A stretch of DNA of 64,000 bases, from contig OY744544.1 in the NCBI GenBank assembly GCA_963556195.1, positions 44,542,484 to 44,606,483 on the forward strand. The letters run 5' to 3'. A program made the translations under genes and the position numbers. A model generated the notes under the pieces. It made no database searches, had not been told where the DNA came from, and worked only from the letters and a program-made list of their open reading frames with translations. Positions 33,746-45,059 of this stretch are shown here, piece by piece (the stretch's first letter is position 1; every line of letters starts with the position of its first letter). This DNA comes from Sepiola atlantica (Eukaryota; Mollusca; Cephalopoda; Sepiida; Sepiolidae).

Positions 33746-34009
33746 TAGTCTTTATTCATATATGCAAACACCAGGAGAACAAAATATAGTATAAAGATGA
33801 CTAGAAAATATTTGTGAAAATTTTTTTTATCCATTCCATATGACATTTCAATAAATCCGAGAAAAAAACAAAAAATGTTTTCATTTTGAAGATAGCATTA
33901 CAAATGAATATGGAAAAATAAAGACCAAGAGCCTCAACGCTGGCCTTGCAGACATAAGTCCTGAATTGGTTCGATGTGCCATCAAATTGTGCACTCTTCA
34001 ACGTGCTAT

Positions 34010-34930
34010 GAAGATGTCCACTTACACTTCTGCAGTCTAGACACTTTTACCCCTTGAGAGTGAGACTTACACATGCACAAACTTGTGGTCTGAACCACAT
34101 TCTGCGCAATGGATGACTTGCACAGTTCACATATCTTGAAGGTCTTGCTTACGGATGATAATATAATTGTGGATGTAACTGTGCTTTGACCATGGATGGA
34201 TTTAAGTTGCCTTATGGGCAGCTTTTTGATGCATGAAGGTATTGCAAATGACAAGACCAAATTAAATGCAGAACTGGGGTTGGAGAAAGTGAAGACCATT
34301 TAGATTCATGCTCCCGATGCCATACTTAACCGTTCCATGATCTTGCCGAACCATGGCAAACATTGAAGTTGCCTCAGAGGAAAATTTTATTAGCTTCTGG
34401 GATGGAGGTTAGCACCGTTCTGATATCTTGGTAGGACAGGATAATCCCTTTGTCGCTGCTAAGGCATAAACCAAAATGACAATCATAAAGTGGTTGCAAA
34501 ACAATGGGGCACAGAGGTACATCATCCTATCACTAAAGCCGTTAGGCTATTCAACCCTACTGACTAGCTATGTGTGATTAGTAAAGCCCACTATTCTTCT
34601 TTTATCCTCTCGCCTACCCTTCCAAAGGCATGTATACCCAGTCTCCACCTCTGCCAGTAGATCCTCATCACTGAATTGGACCTCTGCAAGTGCAACAATG
34701 TTAATACTATACAGAGTCAGTTTCTACACAACGATACCAGTACATCGCTCAGGATTTTTCGACTCCTCTCTATGAAGTAGTCTATGAAGATTCCATCTGG
34801 CTATCATTAACCTATTTTTTCTTCGTAATGTTTTGTTTTAGTCCTGCTAGTATGAATGAGCGTTAGCTTAGGTCGCATCACCTTTCTTAGACCCTTCCCA
34901 GAATTCTGGGTGAGCATTGCTACCTTCAAA
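34010..34930 (-). pseudogene. LINE endonuclease-domain fragment
   Basis: On the minus strand: INIVALAEVQFSDED (family INIAALSETRL-x-DEG), GYTCLWKGRREDKRR, a RMMYLCAPL block, VYALAATK, a degraded GDFNAR region, a GSMNLNGLHFL block and finally ECGSDHKFVH with the Ser-Asp-His catalytic motif of apurinic-type endonucleases. Stops and frameshifts are frequent. Same general LINE group as LINE B. No RT domain follows; 5' and 3' limits are approximate. Confidence 0.7.
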
Positions 34931-35799
34931 AGAGCTGTTCAGTTAGTCACAAATTCACCGAAAAATGTTGCTGTTTGGTCAATAATGCAGTGACGTTAGA
35001 TGAGCTGTAAGAGGCACCAAGTATAAAATAAATGCTGTGTGCTTCCAGCCTGCATATGTCGTCATTTCTTTATCGCCATCGGATTTGTAGAGATATCTGT
35101 ACATGTAGATGGTCATGTTGTGTACTTGGGAGCATGCCGTCCTTCGACAAACCGAGGCAAGATAACTGAAAGACTATGTTAGATACAGGTTGTATATCAG
35201 ACATTTCGACTCTTAAATAAATGATTTAAGATGATCAGCAGGTTATCTTACCAAGTGAGGTAACCCCACCATTGAACACTAAAGCAGCTATTTCAATGCC
35301 CCTGCTTACTTTAAAAAAAAAAAATGCACATTACACATTAAATTTCTACTTAAAATAAGTTTTTGTGACTCTTCCAAGAAATTTGGAGATAGATTCTCCT
35401 CCCATATGTATTCAGTTTATCAAGATAATTAAATAGAAATAGGGCAATTTGAGGCATGAAAAACAAATTATCATAGCAAAATAATGATTAGAGGAAGAAA
35501 TATAGAGAATAGTTTACTATGATATCTAAAATGAAATTAATAAAATAAGAACATAAAAGTAAATGAAGAAATGAATTAATGTTTGCCCTCAAAATGACTT
35601 AGTATAAAAACAGGATGTCATAAATTGGTGACACCTTTTCAAGTCTCTGGATGTTTTCAATCATTCTCAAAGATGTAGTTTTTGTAGTTGGTTTGAAGAA
35701 ATCACTACATGCAGTTGAAATAAATGATTATCAGAAACTACCATGGAGTGTTCAGTTTTTTTTTATATATACACTCTTCTATTTATATTTTAATTTTAA

Positions 35800-36690
35800 A
35801 AAGAAAAAGAAATCGGTTCGACTACTAAAGATTCCAGCCATCAATTCCAGGAGAATTAATCGATGGGATATGAAATAATCGTAGTTGAAATGAAGAGCAA
35901 ATGAAGCAAGGATTAGTATAAGCCTACACGGATGAAAGAGCACTGGAAACATTCTCTGAAATGATTAAATTAGAATTTAATAAATTTTCATTATAAAAAC
36001 GCTTTTATAATTTCCAAATTATGAAGAGATAAATAGAAAACTAAAGTTCCTTCAAGAGGTCTAACATTTTAACATGTTCTTTCGAATAAAGACAGATAAA
36101 AAAAACTGAAGATGGTTTGAGGAATATGGTCTATACATAATTTAGCCTAAGATGATTGCTGAGTCCACAGTAACAATAGAGGAGTAGAAGGGTCCACTAA
36201 ATTCACCCATCATATCCTAGATGGAACATGCTGATTTAACCGAGTTTCAAAATGAAGTCTAGTTTGCTCCACATAATGAACAACACGCTAACATGTAAAT
36301 CCATAAATGATGTTACTATTGATGTAGAGCAAACTGGTTCTGACCAAAAGGTAGAAGAGAAACTCTTGTGTGAAAAATCACATCTAAAAGACAAATTGAA
36401 AACAATTACTATTAAAGATTCCAAGTCGTCATCTCTTCAATCAAATATAAAATAATTATAGCTGAAATGAAAAAGAAATGTGTGTGGGAGAAGGGGTATA
36501 AGCCTACATGGATGAAAAAAGATGGAAGTATTTTGTAAGACGATTAAATTGAACTTTAATAAATTTTTGTAATGAAAACCAATTTTTAATTGACAAATTA
36601 TGAAGAGAAACAATAGGAAGTTGAACTTCCTCCAGGATGTCTAACATTTTAACGTATTCTCGTATCAAAATCACATGTAATAAAACAAAT
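35800..36690 (+). repeat. Direct duplication, two copies ~585 bp apart
   Basis: 35,825-36,090 and 36,410-36,670 share an ordered series of blocks: ACTATTAAAGATTCCA-type, ATAAGCCTACA(C/T)GGATGAAA, GAACTTTAATAAATTTT-type, CAAATTATGAAGAGA, and GTCTAACATTTTAAC. Identity is moderate (about 75%). Each copy starts near a short open frame on one strand or the other (36,252-36,455 plus; 36,785-36,504 minus), but none is recognised as a protein. Confidence 0.55.
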
Positions 36691-37734
36691 TCAAAATGTG
36701 TAATCTGTTTACCGAGTTTTGATTGGAGATATCTTTGATCCATGGAAAGTTCAAATAAGCCGGACTCTTTTAGTTTATCTTGCATAACAAATATTCTAAA
36801 ATATTATTCTAAAATACATTTTTTGGTGCATCAAGGCCGACCTTCAGTGAGGCACTAACCTCATTGGCAATTTTGGGTACTTTTGCATCATATTGGCTCA
36901 AGTAGCTGCACTCATTTAAAACGAGATGGTAGTTTTACATTGCAAAAAAATTATAATTTAGCAGATAAAAAAAAATGAATCTTTAAATAGAAGTAATAGT
37001 TTTTGAGTTGAACAGTTGAGGAAGCAAGGTCAGTTTACAGGGAAAGACCAAAGAAAAGATGGGAGAATTAAAATTGAAAATGTGATAAAGTTTTAAACAA
37101 ACTCAACAAATAGCATCTAATAAGTTGCATACGTTTTCAGCGTCCCAAATTCTCTTTTGAATAAATGATTATTCACTTAATCAAATTTAGTTATCTTCCT
37201 TGTATTTGTTACTCTGTCTGCAACAGCGCCTAAAACTCTCACACACATCTTGAAAATAAATAAATAATTATACAATATTCCAAAACAAATAAATGTACTT
37301 TGAAAATAGCTATTTATTGACCTTCACAATTAGTTCAGGGTCCTAAATGTATTAAATGTATATACCAATGTACAATGTACCAACGTTGACACAATGTACA
37401 TAAATATTGTGCGTTATGCTGGTTAGTGATATCTTCAGATAGTTTTTAAATATTCAGCTATGAAGCTTTTTTTCCGTACAGTGCAAGGGGCATAACTCTT
37501 ACATTGCACTTTCTTTTTCTTCGACGTCTTATACAAGCTACAGTGAATAAAATAGTCGGTGTTGAAGAGACACGAAATGATTTTAAACAAAAAAAAAAAA
37601 AAAATTTTTTCAACATAAAATGGATAAATCCTGTTAACTTTTACTGAGGAATTATGAGTTTAGTAAATGTCTGGTTAGTATAGATATGAGTACCTGATAA
37701 GGCTTTGTCTGTATTATTATTAATAAAAATTAGT

Positions 37735-37765
37735 CTTCTCGGCCTTTTAGAGGCTACCGGCTATT
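37735..37765 (+). pseudogene. Possible U2 snRNA 5'-end fragment
   Basis: CTTCTCGGCCTTTT matches U2 nucleotides 5-18 exactly, followed after AGA by GGCTA (U2 19-23). Only about 19 bases, so this may be chance, although the motif is GC-rich in AT-rich DNA and a longer U2 match exists at 55,120. Confidence 0.3.
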
Positions 37766-38324
37766 ATTCTATAGACACCTCTGATTGGTCAGAGATTTTA
37801 ATCAGGATTTGTTTGTATAGATACTTGCTGGAGCAAGTTGTTGGGTCATATCAGGAATGTTAAAAAAATAAAGTTCCTTTCTAAATCAAAAGCTTATGTG
37901 ACAAATGTTTCACCTCGATTTTATTGCATTAAGAAGAACGGATAGCATCTCTGTGACAGGCCGCTAGTCTGTCACTGTCAGCAAGGCTGGTATCCATTTA
38001 TAAACCTAGGTGACTTGTTTGCTTACAACATCTAGTATTCCACAAATACTCATCCATCAGTTAATAGTGATGCTAAAAGTCCGTTATTAGCAACGAACCT
38101 GGGCTCAACATTGCTCAGTGATCTGACAATTACCAGTGTCTCAACATGATTTGACTAGAACAAGAATGTTGGTAAATTGCATGGACGGTGTTGAGGGGGA
38201 TCATATTAGATGGGGGAGGGGGGCAGTTTGGACGAGGGGACAAGAGAAAAAACAAAATAATGAAACAATTTTTATTTTTAAAACAAGTTATATTCACCCG
38301 GACATGCAAGATCTTATGTTTCTG

Positions 38325-38445
38325 AATATTTCAGATGAGGATTGATAATTCGTATAATTTCGATTATTTGGACTACTGTTTTCATTTTGAGTGTTATCAT
38401 CACAATGTTTCAATAAATGTTTGTATAATCGAAATTATACAAATG
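38325..38445 (-). mobile_element. AAACG-family repeat, 3' tail fragment
   Basis: TTTCAGATGAGGATTGATAA, TATTTGGACTACTGTTTTCA and GTTATCATCACAATGTTTC match the left ends at 27,621 and 33,515. An inverted pair TATAATTTCGATTA / AATCGAAATTATA encloses most of it. Confidence 0.6.
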
Positions 38446-38656
38446 CAAGATCTTAATGTTTCTTGGAGGTCTCGCTCAACAATACAGTTAAAATGAATAA
38501 AAAGCATGTGTTCAATTTTACGTGATAAAAAGCTAGTTATATTTATAAGTTTTTAAATACGGTTTCTAAGAATTCTTTTTAGTTTTCCTTTTTTAATTTG
38601 GATTACAAAAAATATTTGATTAATAGTAAAGAAAAAAATAATTCAATATGCATTTA

Positions 38657-38772
38657 TCAAAGGTTAGGTTTAGGCAAGAAACACACACACATTGTCAAAG
38701 GTTAGGTTTAGGCAAGAAACACACACACATTGTCAATGGTTAGGTTTAGGCAAGAAACACACACACATTGTC
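38657..38772 (+). repeat. 38-bp tandem repeat, 3 units
   Basis: Units begin CAAAGGTTAGGTTTAGG and contain a short (AC)n run. The TTAGG pieces are telomere-like only in composition; no telomeric array is present. Confidence 0.92.
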
Positions 38773-39127
38773 TTGTCTGATCGTTTTATTTATGCAGAGA
38801 TTGTCATGTTCCTATTTTAAACATTTTTCTTGATGTTTTTTTTACACTTATTGTTTTTATCAAAATGCCCCTGCAGTAGGTTTTTGATGTGCATGTTTTA
38901 AAATGTATGCATGGAGAGATTTTCGTGTGAAGGTAATTTATTTTTTATTTGACAAATAGTTTTTTAAATGGTGATGACCGATTTTGTGATTATTGTATAA
39001 GGGTGGATTGCAATGACTGTATTGGGGATTTTCAGATGAGATGTTTGTTTTAACTATACAAATAACATTTTTTCTTAATAGCTTCAATATTTCTACATTA
39101 GAAAGCATTGGTTAATGAAACTATCAG

Positions 39128-39267
39128 AAATCTTTTAGAAACCAAATCCGATGCAAAAAGATTTTCTTTTTTTTTTTTTTTTTCCAATAAATATCTGATT
39201 TATAATAGTTTTCATTTATTGAAGATAAAAACTTCTTGCATCGGATTTGGTTTCTAACAGATTTTTT
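39128..39267. repeat. Short hairpin element
   Basis: TTAGAAACCAAATCCGATGC (39,135 onward) and its near-perfect inverse (GCATCGGATTTGGTTTCTAA, ending near 39,258) enclose a poly-T run and AT-rich loop of about 75 bp. Resembles a very small MITE. Confidence 0.65.
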
Positions 39268-40256
39268 ATATTTTTCTTGTTTTTCTTTTATCGTTTCTAG
39301 TTTTGAGCTATAAACTTGTCATTTTTGTAGATTTTATTGCTAATTCACATTTTTTCTAACAACTATGCAAACGAATAAACTTGAAAATACCGATACACAT
39401 TTATTTATGAAAATGTACAAGTGTAAATCCAGGTAAAGCTGAGAAAGTCTAGAGCCGGGAATCACCCCACAGTGATCAGTCTTTCCATGTTGGGGTTTCT
39501 TTCTGATCAAAGTCAGGTTATGTTGAAAGCGAGTGATGAAACCAGTACATCACTGAGAAATCACTTCAATACATCTTTAACATGTACTTTTCAATGAAAA
39601 TCAGACTTTTTAGTTTATAATTTACGGATGACTTAACCTATGAATTTTTTCTCATCTCTCCTGAACATTAGCCCAGTCTAATAATACTAAACTCATAATA
39701 ACAATGGGAGGTATAAGAGTAACATCTGACAAATAGATTTAACCGAAGCTAAGACACATGCGTCTGTAAATGTGTAAAGAAATATAAAAAACAACAAAAA
39801 TCTGAGTCTTGAAGAAGCCAATAAAAAAAAAATGAAAAAAGGAACAAGTGAATAAGACTAGAAATAGGATAACAACATTGAGCACATACGTATATATGCC
39901 ATTGTCACTGCTGATTTAGTGTTATTGGATTGTGTTAGTGTCCGAGAGAACTGGAGAAACATACAAGGTTATGAATAAATGCTTATATTTGTGTCTTCCC
40001 AATCGATAATCTATATCGATAACTTTCCCCAAGACAACAAGGTCAGTATTTTATGAAAGCGCTGAAATGGCAGCTATAATATTTATACTTGATACTTTTT
40101 TACAGTCTTGATCCCAATCCCGATATTCTCGACCACCATCTTTGAATTATGAAGAAAAGTAGAATTTACGGTTTTGATCCAGACTTATAGTTTGGGTGAT
40201 AATGAAGGACGTGTATTCGTAATCGTTAACTTCGTCTCAGAAGAAGCAATGTTTTT

Positions 40257-40713
40257 AGGTGCTTGTGCATATCAACCCTGACATTGAAATATTTAAAGAA
40301 TGTATAAACTTTATCATGTACTTACGTGTTAGCTGAAAATAAGATTGTGCAGAAAAAAATACGCAAATTCATCCAGTAGTTATTAAATTATAAGAAAAAG
40401 AAAAAAATGATTTTACGTACATTTTGACATTTTTGTAAAACAATGGAGACCCCAAACCCCGAAATCGTGAAAATATGAGTTATCGTCCTTGACCACTGGA
40501 AAATCTAAGATACAAAATGGTGGAAATATCTATCGAGTGATAAAATCGTTTTTTTATTTATAATTAAATAAATACTGGATGAATTTGCATAATTTTTGGT
40601 GTACAGTCTTTTTTCATCTACCACGTAAGTACATAACAAAGTTTATACATTTCTTTAGCTATTTTATTTTTAAGAGTGGTCTAACATGTCAGGGTTGATA
40701 TGCACAAGCACCT
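40257..40713. mobile_element. MITE with long inverted repeats and 6-bp duplication
   Basis: Ends AGGTGCTTGTGCATATCAAC...; the terminal 28 bp are identical in inverse at both ends, and weaker similarity continues over about 135-160 bp per arm (TATAAACTTT, GTACTTACGTG, CAAATTCATCCAGTA). GTTTTT flanks both ends (40,251-40,256 and 40,714-40,719). No transposase. The superfamily is not clear from the ends. Confidence 0.8.
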
Positions 40714-40969
40714 GTTTTTGTATTCATCTTTCGACATAAAATGCCCACAATTTACTACGCTTTTCACTTCAATGCTTCATTATTTCAGTTCGATTGTTAT
40801 CTTAAATTTAACTACCCTTCTAAAAGCTGAAATAAGTGTTGTTTTTTTAAATTATTTATTTCGAGTTAGAATTCAAATAACATAAAATCTAGACAAATCA
40901 TCAATTTTTAACTTTTTGAAACCAAAAACACCAAAAAATCAAGCGTTGAGATCGACTTTCTCATGTTGG

Positions 40970-42450
40970 AAGTGTTATTATTTTTATCCCCTTACCTGCC
41001 AAAGACGAGTTCACTTGTTTTCGCCCAATTTGTCTTTTTCAGAGTGGGACAAATAAACTCGTCTAAAACATAATTTCAAGAAAAGCCACAAACGAGTTCA
41101 TGCATCAATTCTCGAGTGGAAGAGACACAACTACACAGCAAAAAGTGTCGTTGCACCGTTTTTGGCCATACTGTCATTAATTGTATCATTATTCGTCTGA
41201 AAATGAAACTTTTTTTTTTAATTTTATAAGTTCCGTACGTTTTCTAGCGTCATCATTCATCCTCTTTTGATAAGAGAATTTACTCTCATCAAAAGATGAT
41301 GAATTTAAAACTGGGTTATTTCCCTTTCATTGGTTACGCGTTTTAAAAGAGCGCCGTTTATTTCTTTGGTTAACATTTGCAGTTCTTTTCTCTTAATTTT
41401 TATGATTTTTTTTTTGTGTGAAAAAACCTTTATTTTGTTTTACTTTTTTTTAGTTTCTTTTTTTTTACAGTAAAGTTAATGAAAAAAAAGAAACCTTTCT
41501 TATTGTCAGGAATTAATTATTGGAAAAAATGTTTTGTTTTTTACAACATGGTTGTGTGAGAAGATTGTTTCCTCAAAACAATCATGATGCCTTTTCTTTT
41601 AAAGTTGAATCCCAGCTAGAAATTACTTTCTAATTTAAAGTTTAAAGTCTGAAAAAATAATTTCCAATGATAGTAAATATAGGTTAACCATTAAAATCGT
41701 ATTATGAATCATAATACTTGACTATTGAATTTAAATTTTAATTCAAATCTGAAATTAATTTTCCATCGATAGTTTGACGACTTCAAAATCACTTTCGAAT
41801 TGCCAGGAGAGTAAACAACTAAACAAGTCAGCCATTTTAAAATCTTTTAATGAATGGTGAACTTACTATTGTTAAACTTCGTAATTTTTACATCTTTAAA
41901 CTGACAAATAGACAGTAATTTATGGCTTGAATTAATATTTAAAATTAAAATCAAGTATTATGTTTTCATGGAAAACATTATTTTTTCACGCGCCATTGTT
42001 GTACCAAAGAACCGCTTTTTATCGAATGTTTTGTTTTTTCAGGAAAATTTTTAAATAGGTAAAAATTCAAAAATATCATTTTCTTTTTTTCTTTTGAAAA
42101 AAAAATGATATTTTTGAAATTTTACTCATTTTTAAAAAATAATTTAAACAGTCTTCATTTTCTAGTTCTTTTGTGATCGTCTTGATTGTTGTTAATGACA
42201 TTACTTCATGGCAAACATTCCTTTCTTTGTAGCCTTCAGGTCTTCTCGTAAGTAATTCTGGTTGCTGCCCGTTTTGACCCTCTCGCCCATTCCTCCTCCT
42301 CCGTTGCTTCAATTCGAATAGTCATTGCGAGTTGCCTCCCTTTACCTGCAGTTAGCACTGCATGACTGGTAGAATTCCATTTTATTCTGGCTATTATTTT
42401 GGTCACTGTCTTATTTATTTTTTGCACTGCCGATATCATAGCAGTTTTCG
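40970..42450. other. AT-rich stretch with small hairpins and two minus-strand frames
   Basis: Contains hairpins at 41,250-41,305 (ATTCATC..CTTTTGAT / ATCAAAAGATGATGAAT) and 42,061-42,123 (TTCAAAAATATCATTTT / AAAATGATATTTTTGAA). Minus-strand frames at 42,439-42,236 and 42,312-42,076 lie in a less AT-rich patch and are hydrophilic (Glu/Arg-rich), but no domain or splice sites are convincing. AAATCACTTTCGAA-type blocks recur at 41,790, 42,650 and 46,700. Confidence 0.35.
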
Positions 42451-43284
42451 AAAGAATGTTTGAACATTAACATCTAAATGAGTGTTGTGATTTACAAGGA
42501 ATTAAATGTGTTCTTTGATATAGAGATGCGTGTCAAATTTCATATTTTTCTTTGGCACAAAATAACGCGACTTTTTGCTTTGAGTTTTTTTGGGGTTTTT
42601 TTAATTCAAGCCCAAAATTAACTTCTAATCGATCGATTAAAGGCTTGAAAATCACTTTCGATTTAGAAGATTCACAATATAGTAAACAAATCAGCCATAT
42701 AAAAAGACTGTCGATTAGAAAGTAATTTCTTGTTTGGATTAAAGTTTAAAGTAAAATATTATTTGTGTTCCTAAGCCAAAGCAAATGTGCATTTTTGTTC
42801 GCGTCCCTGTATTATCAAAGAATCAGTTTGTTTTACGATTTTTTTTTTTTTGCAACAAAAGTATTTAAAATAATTTCTTTCAAAATGAATCAATGATTCA
42901 CCTTTTTTTCCTTTTAACTAAAATTCTTTGTTGACTTTAAAAAAAAACCGTTTAAGTCCTGTATAAATCACGATTATCCAAAACTATAAAGAAATGAAGA
43001 TATTCTAAAATAAATTTTAAGTAAATTAAATGAATATTTTTTTAACATTTACATAGTAAAATAAACCAGAAAAATGGTCCCTCATATAATCGGTGTAACT
43101 TAACAATTTTTTAAAAATTCGATAAATTCAGCAGTGTGATTCTTACGGCTACAAAGTATTCCTGTTTAAACATTGTTAGACCAGACCGTGAAGAGACTAT
43201 TTTAGAATAGTAAACTGGACAGTTGAACGCCTTTGCACAATTAAATTTATTTATTTGATTTTGATATTGAGTGCTTGAAATCGA

Positions 43285-43755
43285 TGATAAATTCCTATTA
43301 TAATATATGTACATTATTTAGAATGAAATACACTGTTCTCAAACAACTTGGTTTTACTTTAAACAATGTTTTAGAAAAAAAATGAATTAAAACGGTAATT
43401 TATAGCTAGTAGATTCGTATGTGAGATACGTTAAAATATTGTTTAATTGTAGAAAAATAGCGTCCATGTCAAAGTTGCAGTTTCAGAAATAGGAAATGTC
43501 ATTCTGTTATCTCCCTTTTCGACTCTACCCCTTAATGTTTAGTGATGTTTTGCAGAGAAGAGGTAATTGAATAACATTTCCTGTTTCTGAAACTACATGT
43601 CTTGCAGACGAGTCAACTGGCTATAAATTACTGTTTTAATCCGTCTTTTTTTGTTGCCAAAACATTGTTTTAAGAAACACAAAGTTGTTTGAGAATAGTG
43701 CCGAAACACGTTTCACTTTAAATAATTTACATGCCTAAAGTAGGAGTTTAACTTA
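43285..43755. mobile_element. Fold-back element, ~200-bp arms
   Basis: 43,285-43,520 and 43,556-43,755 pair as inverse copies. Shared blocks are ACATTATTTA, CTGTTCTCAAACAACTTGGT, AACAATGTTTTA, GGTAATTTATAGCTAGT and AGTTTCAGAAATAGGAAATG. The loop contains GTTATCTCCCTTTT, the inverse of the molluscan AAGGGAGATAAC motif. Related sequence occurs near 44,955-45,030 and 45,850-45,905. Confidence 0.7.
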
Positions 43756-44099
43756 AATCAATATTGATAATAATAAAAAAGTAAAATTAAATAGCAATAA
43801 TGTATTCATCTGGATTCAACACTAACAAAATTTTAATTGTGGATTTTTCATTTAAAATAAAATTTATTGACTACTTTTCTTCTTTTTTTTAAAACTGGTA
43901 TAACATTTTAAAAGATTTAACTACAGTTCCGCATTGGATAAAAGTATCCAAATACATGAACGTTAAAAAAGTAAAAACGACAAAAATTCAAGTTTTTGAA
44001 CGTCAACACAAAATAAGAATCTGATTTATTTTTTTATTTTACCCGAATTATTTACTCTTTTACGACATCAGTGTTTTTGTGTGTGTGTGTCCATATTTA

Positions 44100-44640
44100 T
44101 TGTTTTAAATGTGTTGGCAATGGTTCAGAATAGTTAGCAGAAAAAGGGTGTGTAAACAACAAATAGTCAATAAATAACTGTTACCAAAGGCAATGAAATT
44201 TACTTTTCTATCTACCTGGATAATTTTTTAATTATTTTTTTAAAGCGTTTTTATTGCATGTTAATATTTCGTTCAAATCCGATCGCGTCATAATTATATT
44301 TTTGACATGGCCACATAGCGGACATCCACGAAGATTACTTATTTGGTTGAAAAAAAAAAACAAAAAAAAACAAACATACAACAATTAACTGTTCCAAACG
44401 CAATAACATCTACTTTTCTACCTGCTTGAAAGGAGAAAATGATGAAAAAGAAAAAGTAATCAGACTTCGGAAATGTTCGGTGAAGCGTCTTTCTGTCATC
44501 TTTGATTTAGAGTTTAATTTGACCAAATTTTTTGGATTGAAAAAAAAAAAAAAGTGCTTGCAAAAACTTTAAAACACAAAAAAAACTATTGCCTTTGGTA
44601 AAAGTTATTTGTTGAATATTCTGCACCATTGCCACATTTT
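44100..44640. repeat. Inverted pair of a dispersed repeat
   Basis: 44,160-44,220 (minus) and 44,555-44,640 (plus) are copies of the repeat at 10,260-10,420 (TTGCCTTTGGTAA(C/A)AGTTATT...TTGAATATT). A further piece in minus orientation sits at 44,375-44,430. Confidence 0.45.
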
Positions 44641-45059
44641 CCCTCTTTTTTTGTTCAGTTCTTTCTTTCGCAAAAAAAGTCTCCGTACAAGTTTCTTAAT
44701 ATTTATAACGGTAACCTAAAACTTGTCGTTATTTTTATTGACCCCCCTCCCTTTTTTTTCAAATATTCAATTATCCGACTTCAGCCACCATCTGAGATCT
44801 TGTACCGTGATAAACTAAAATGAAACCAATTTCATTTATTTTCATTTTTAAGCGCCCAGAAAAACATGTTTGTCCTCTGACTAATTTTCATTATTTAATA
44901 ACATTGATGAAACTTAGTGTTTTTAATATTATTTATTATTTTTTACTAAAAACTAAAACATTGTTTTTGGAGTAATTCCCAAACCCATTTTATTTTAAAT
45001 AATTTAGGTGACTGAAATAGGAATTAAACCCTGTTTGTTTACAATAATGTCAATATTGA

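Noticed and set aside
38657..38772. Interstitial telomeric repeat
   Set aside because: Only two short TTAGG pieces per 38-bp unit; not a telomere array.
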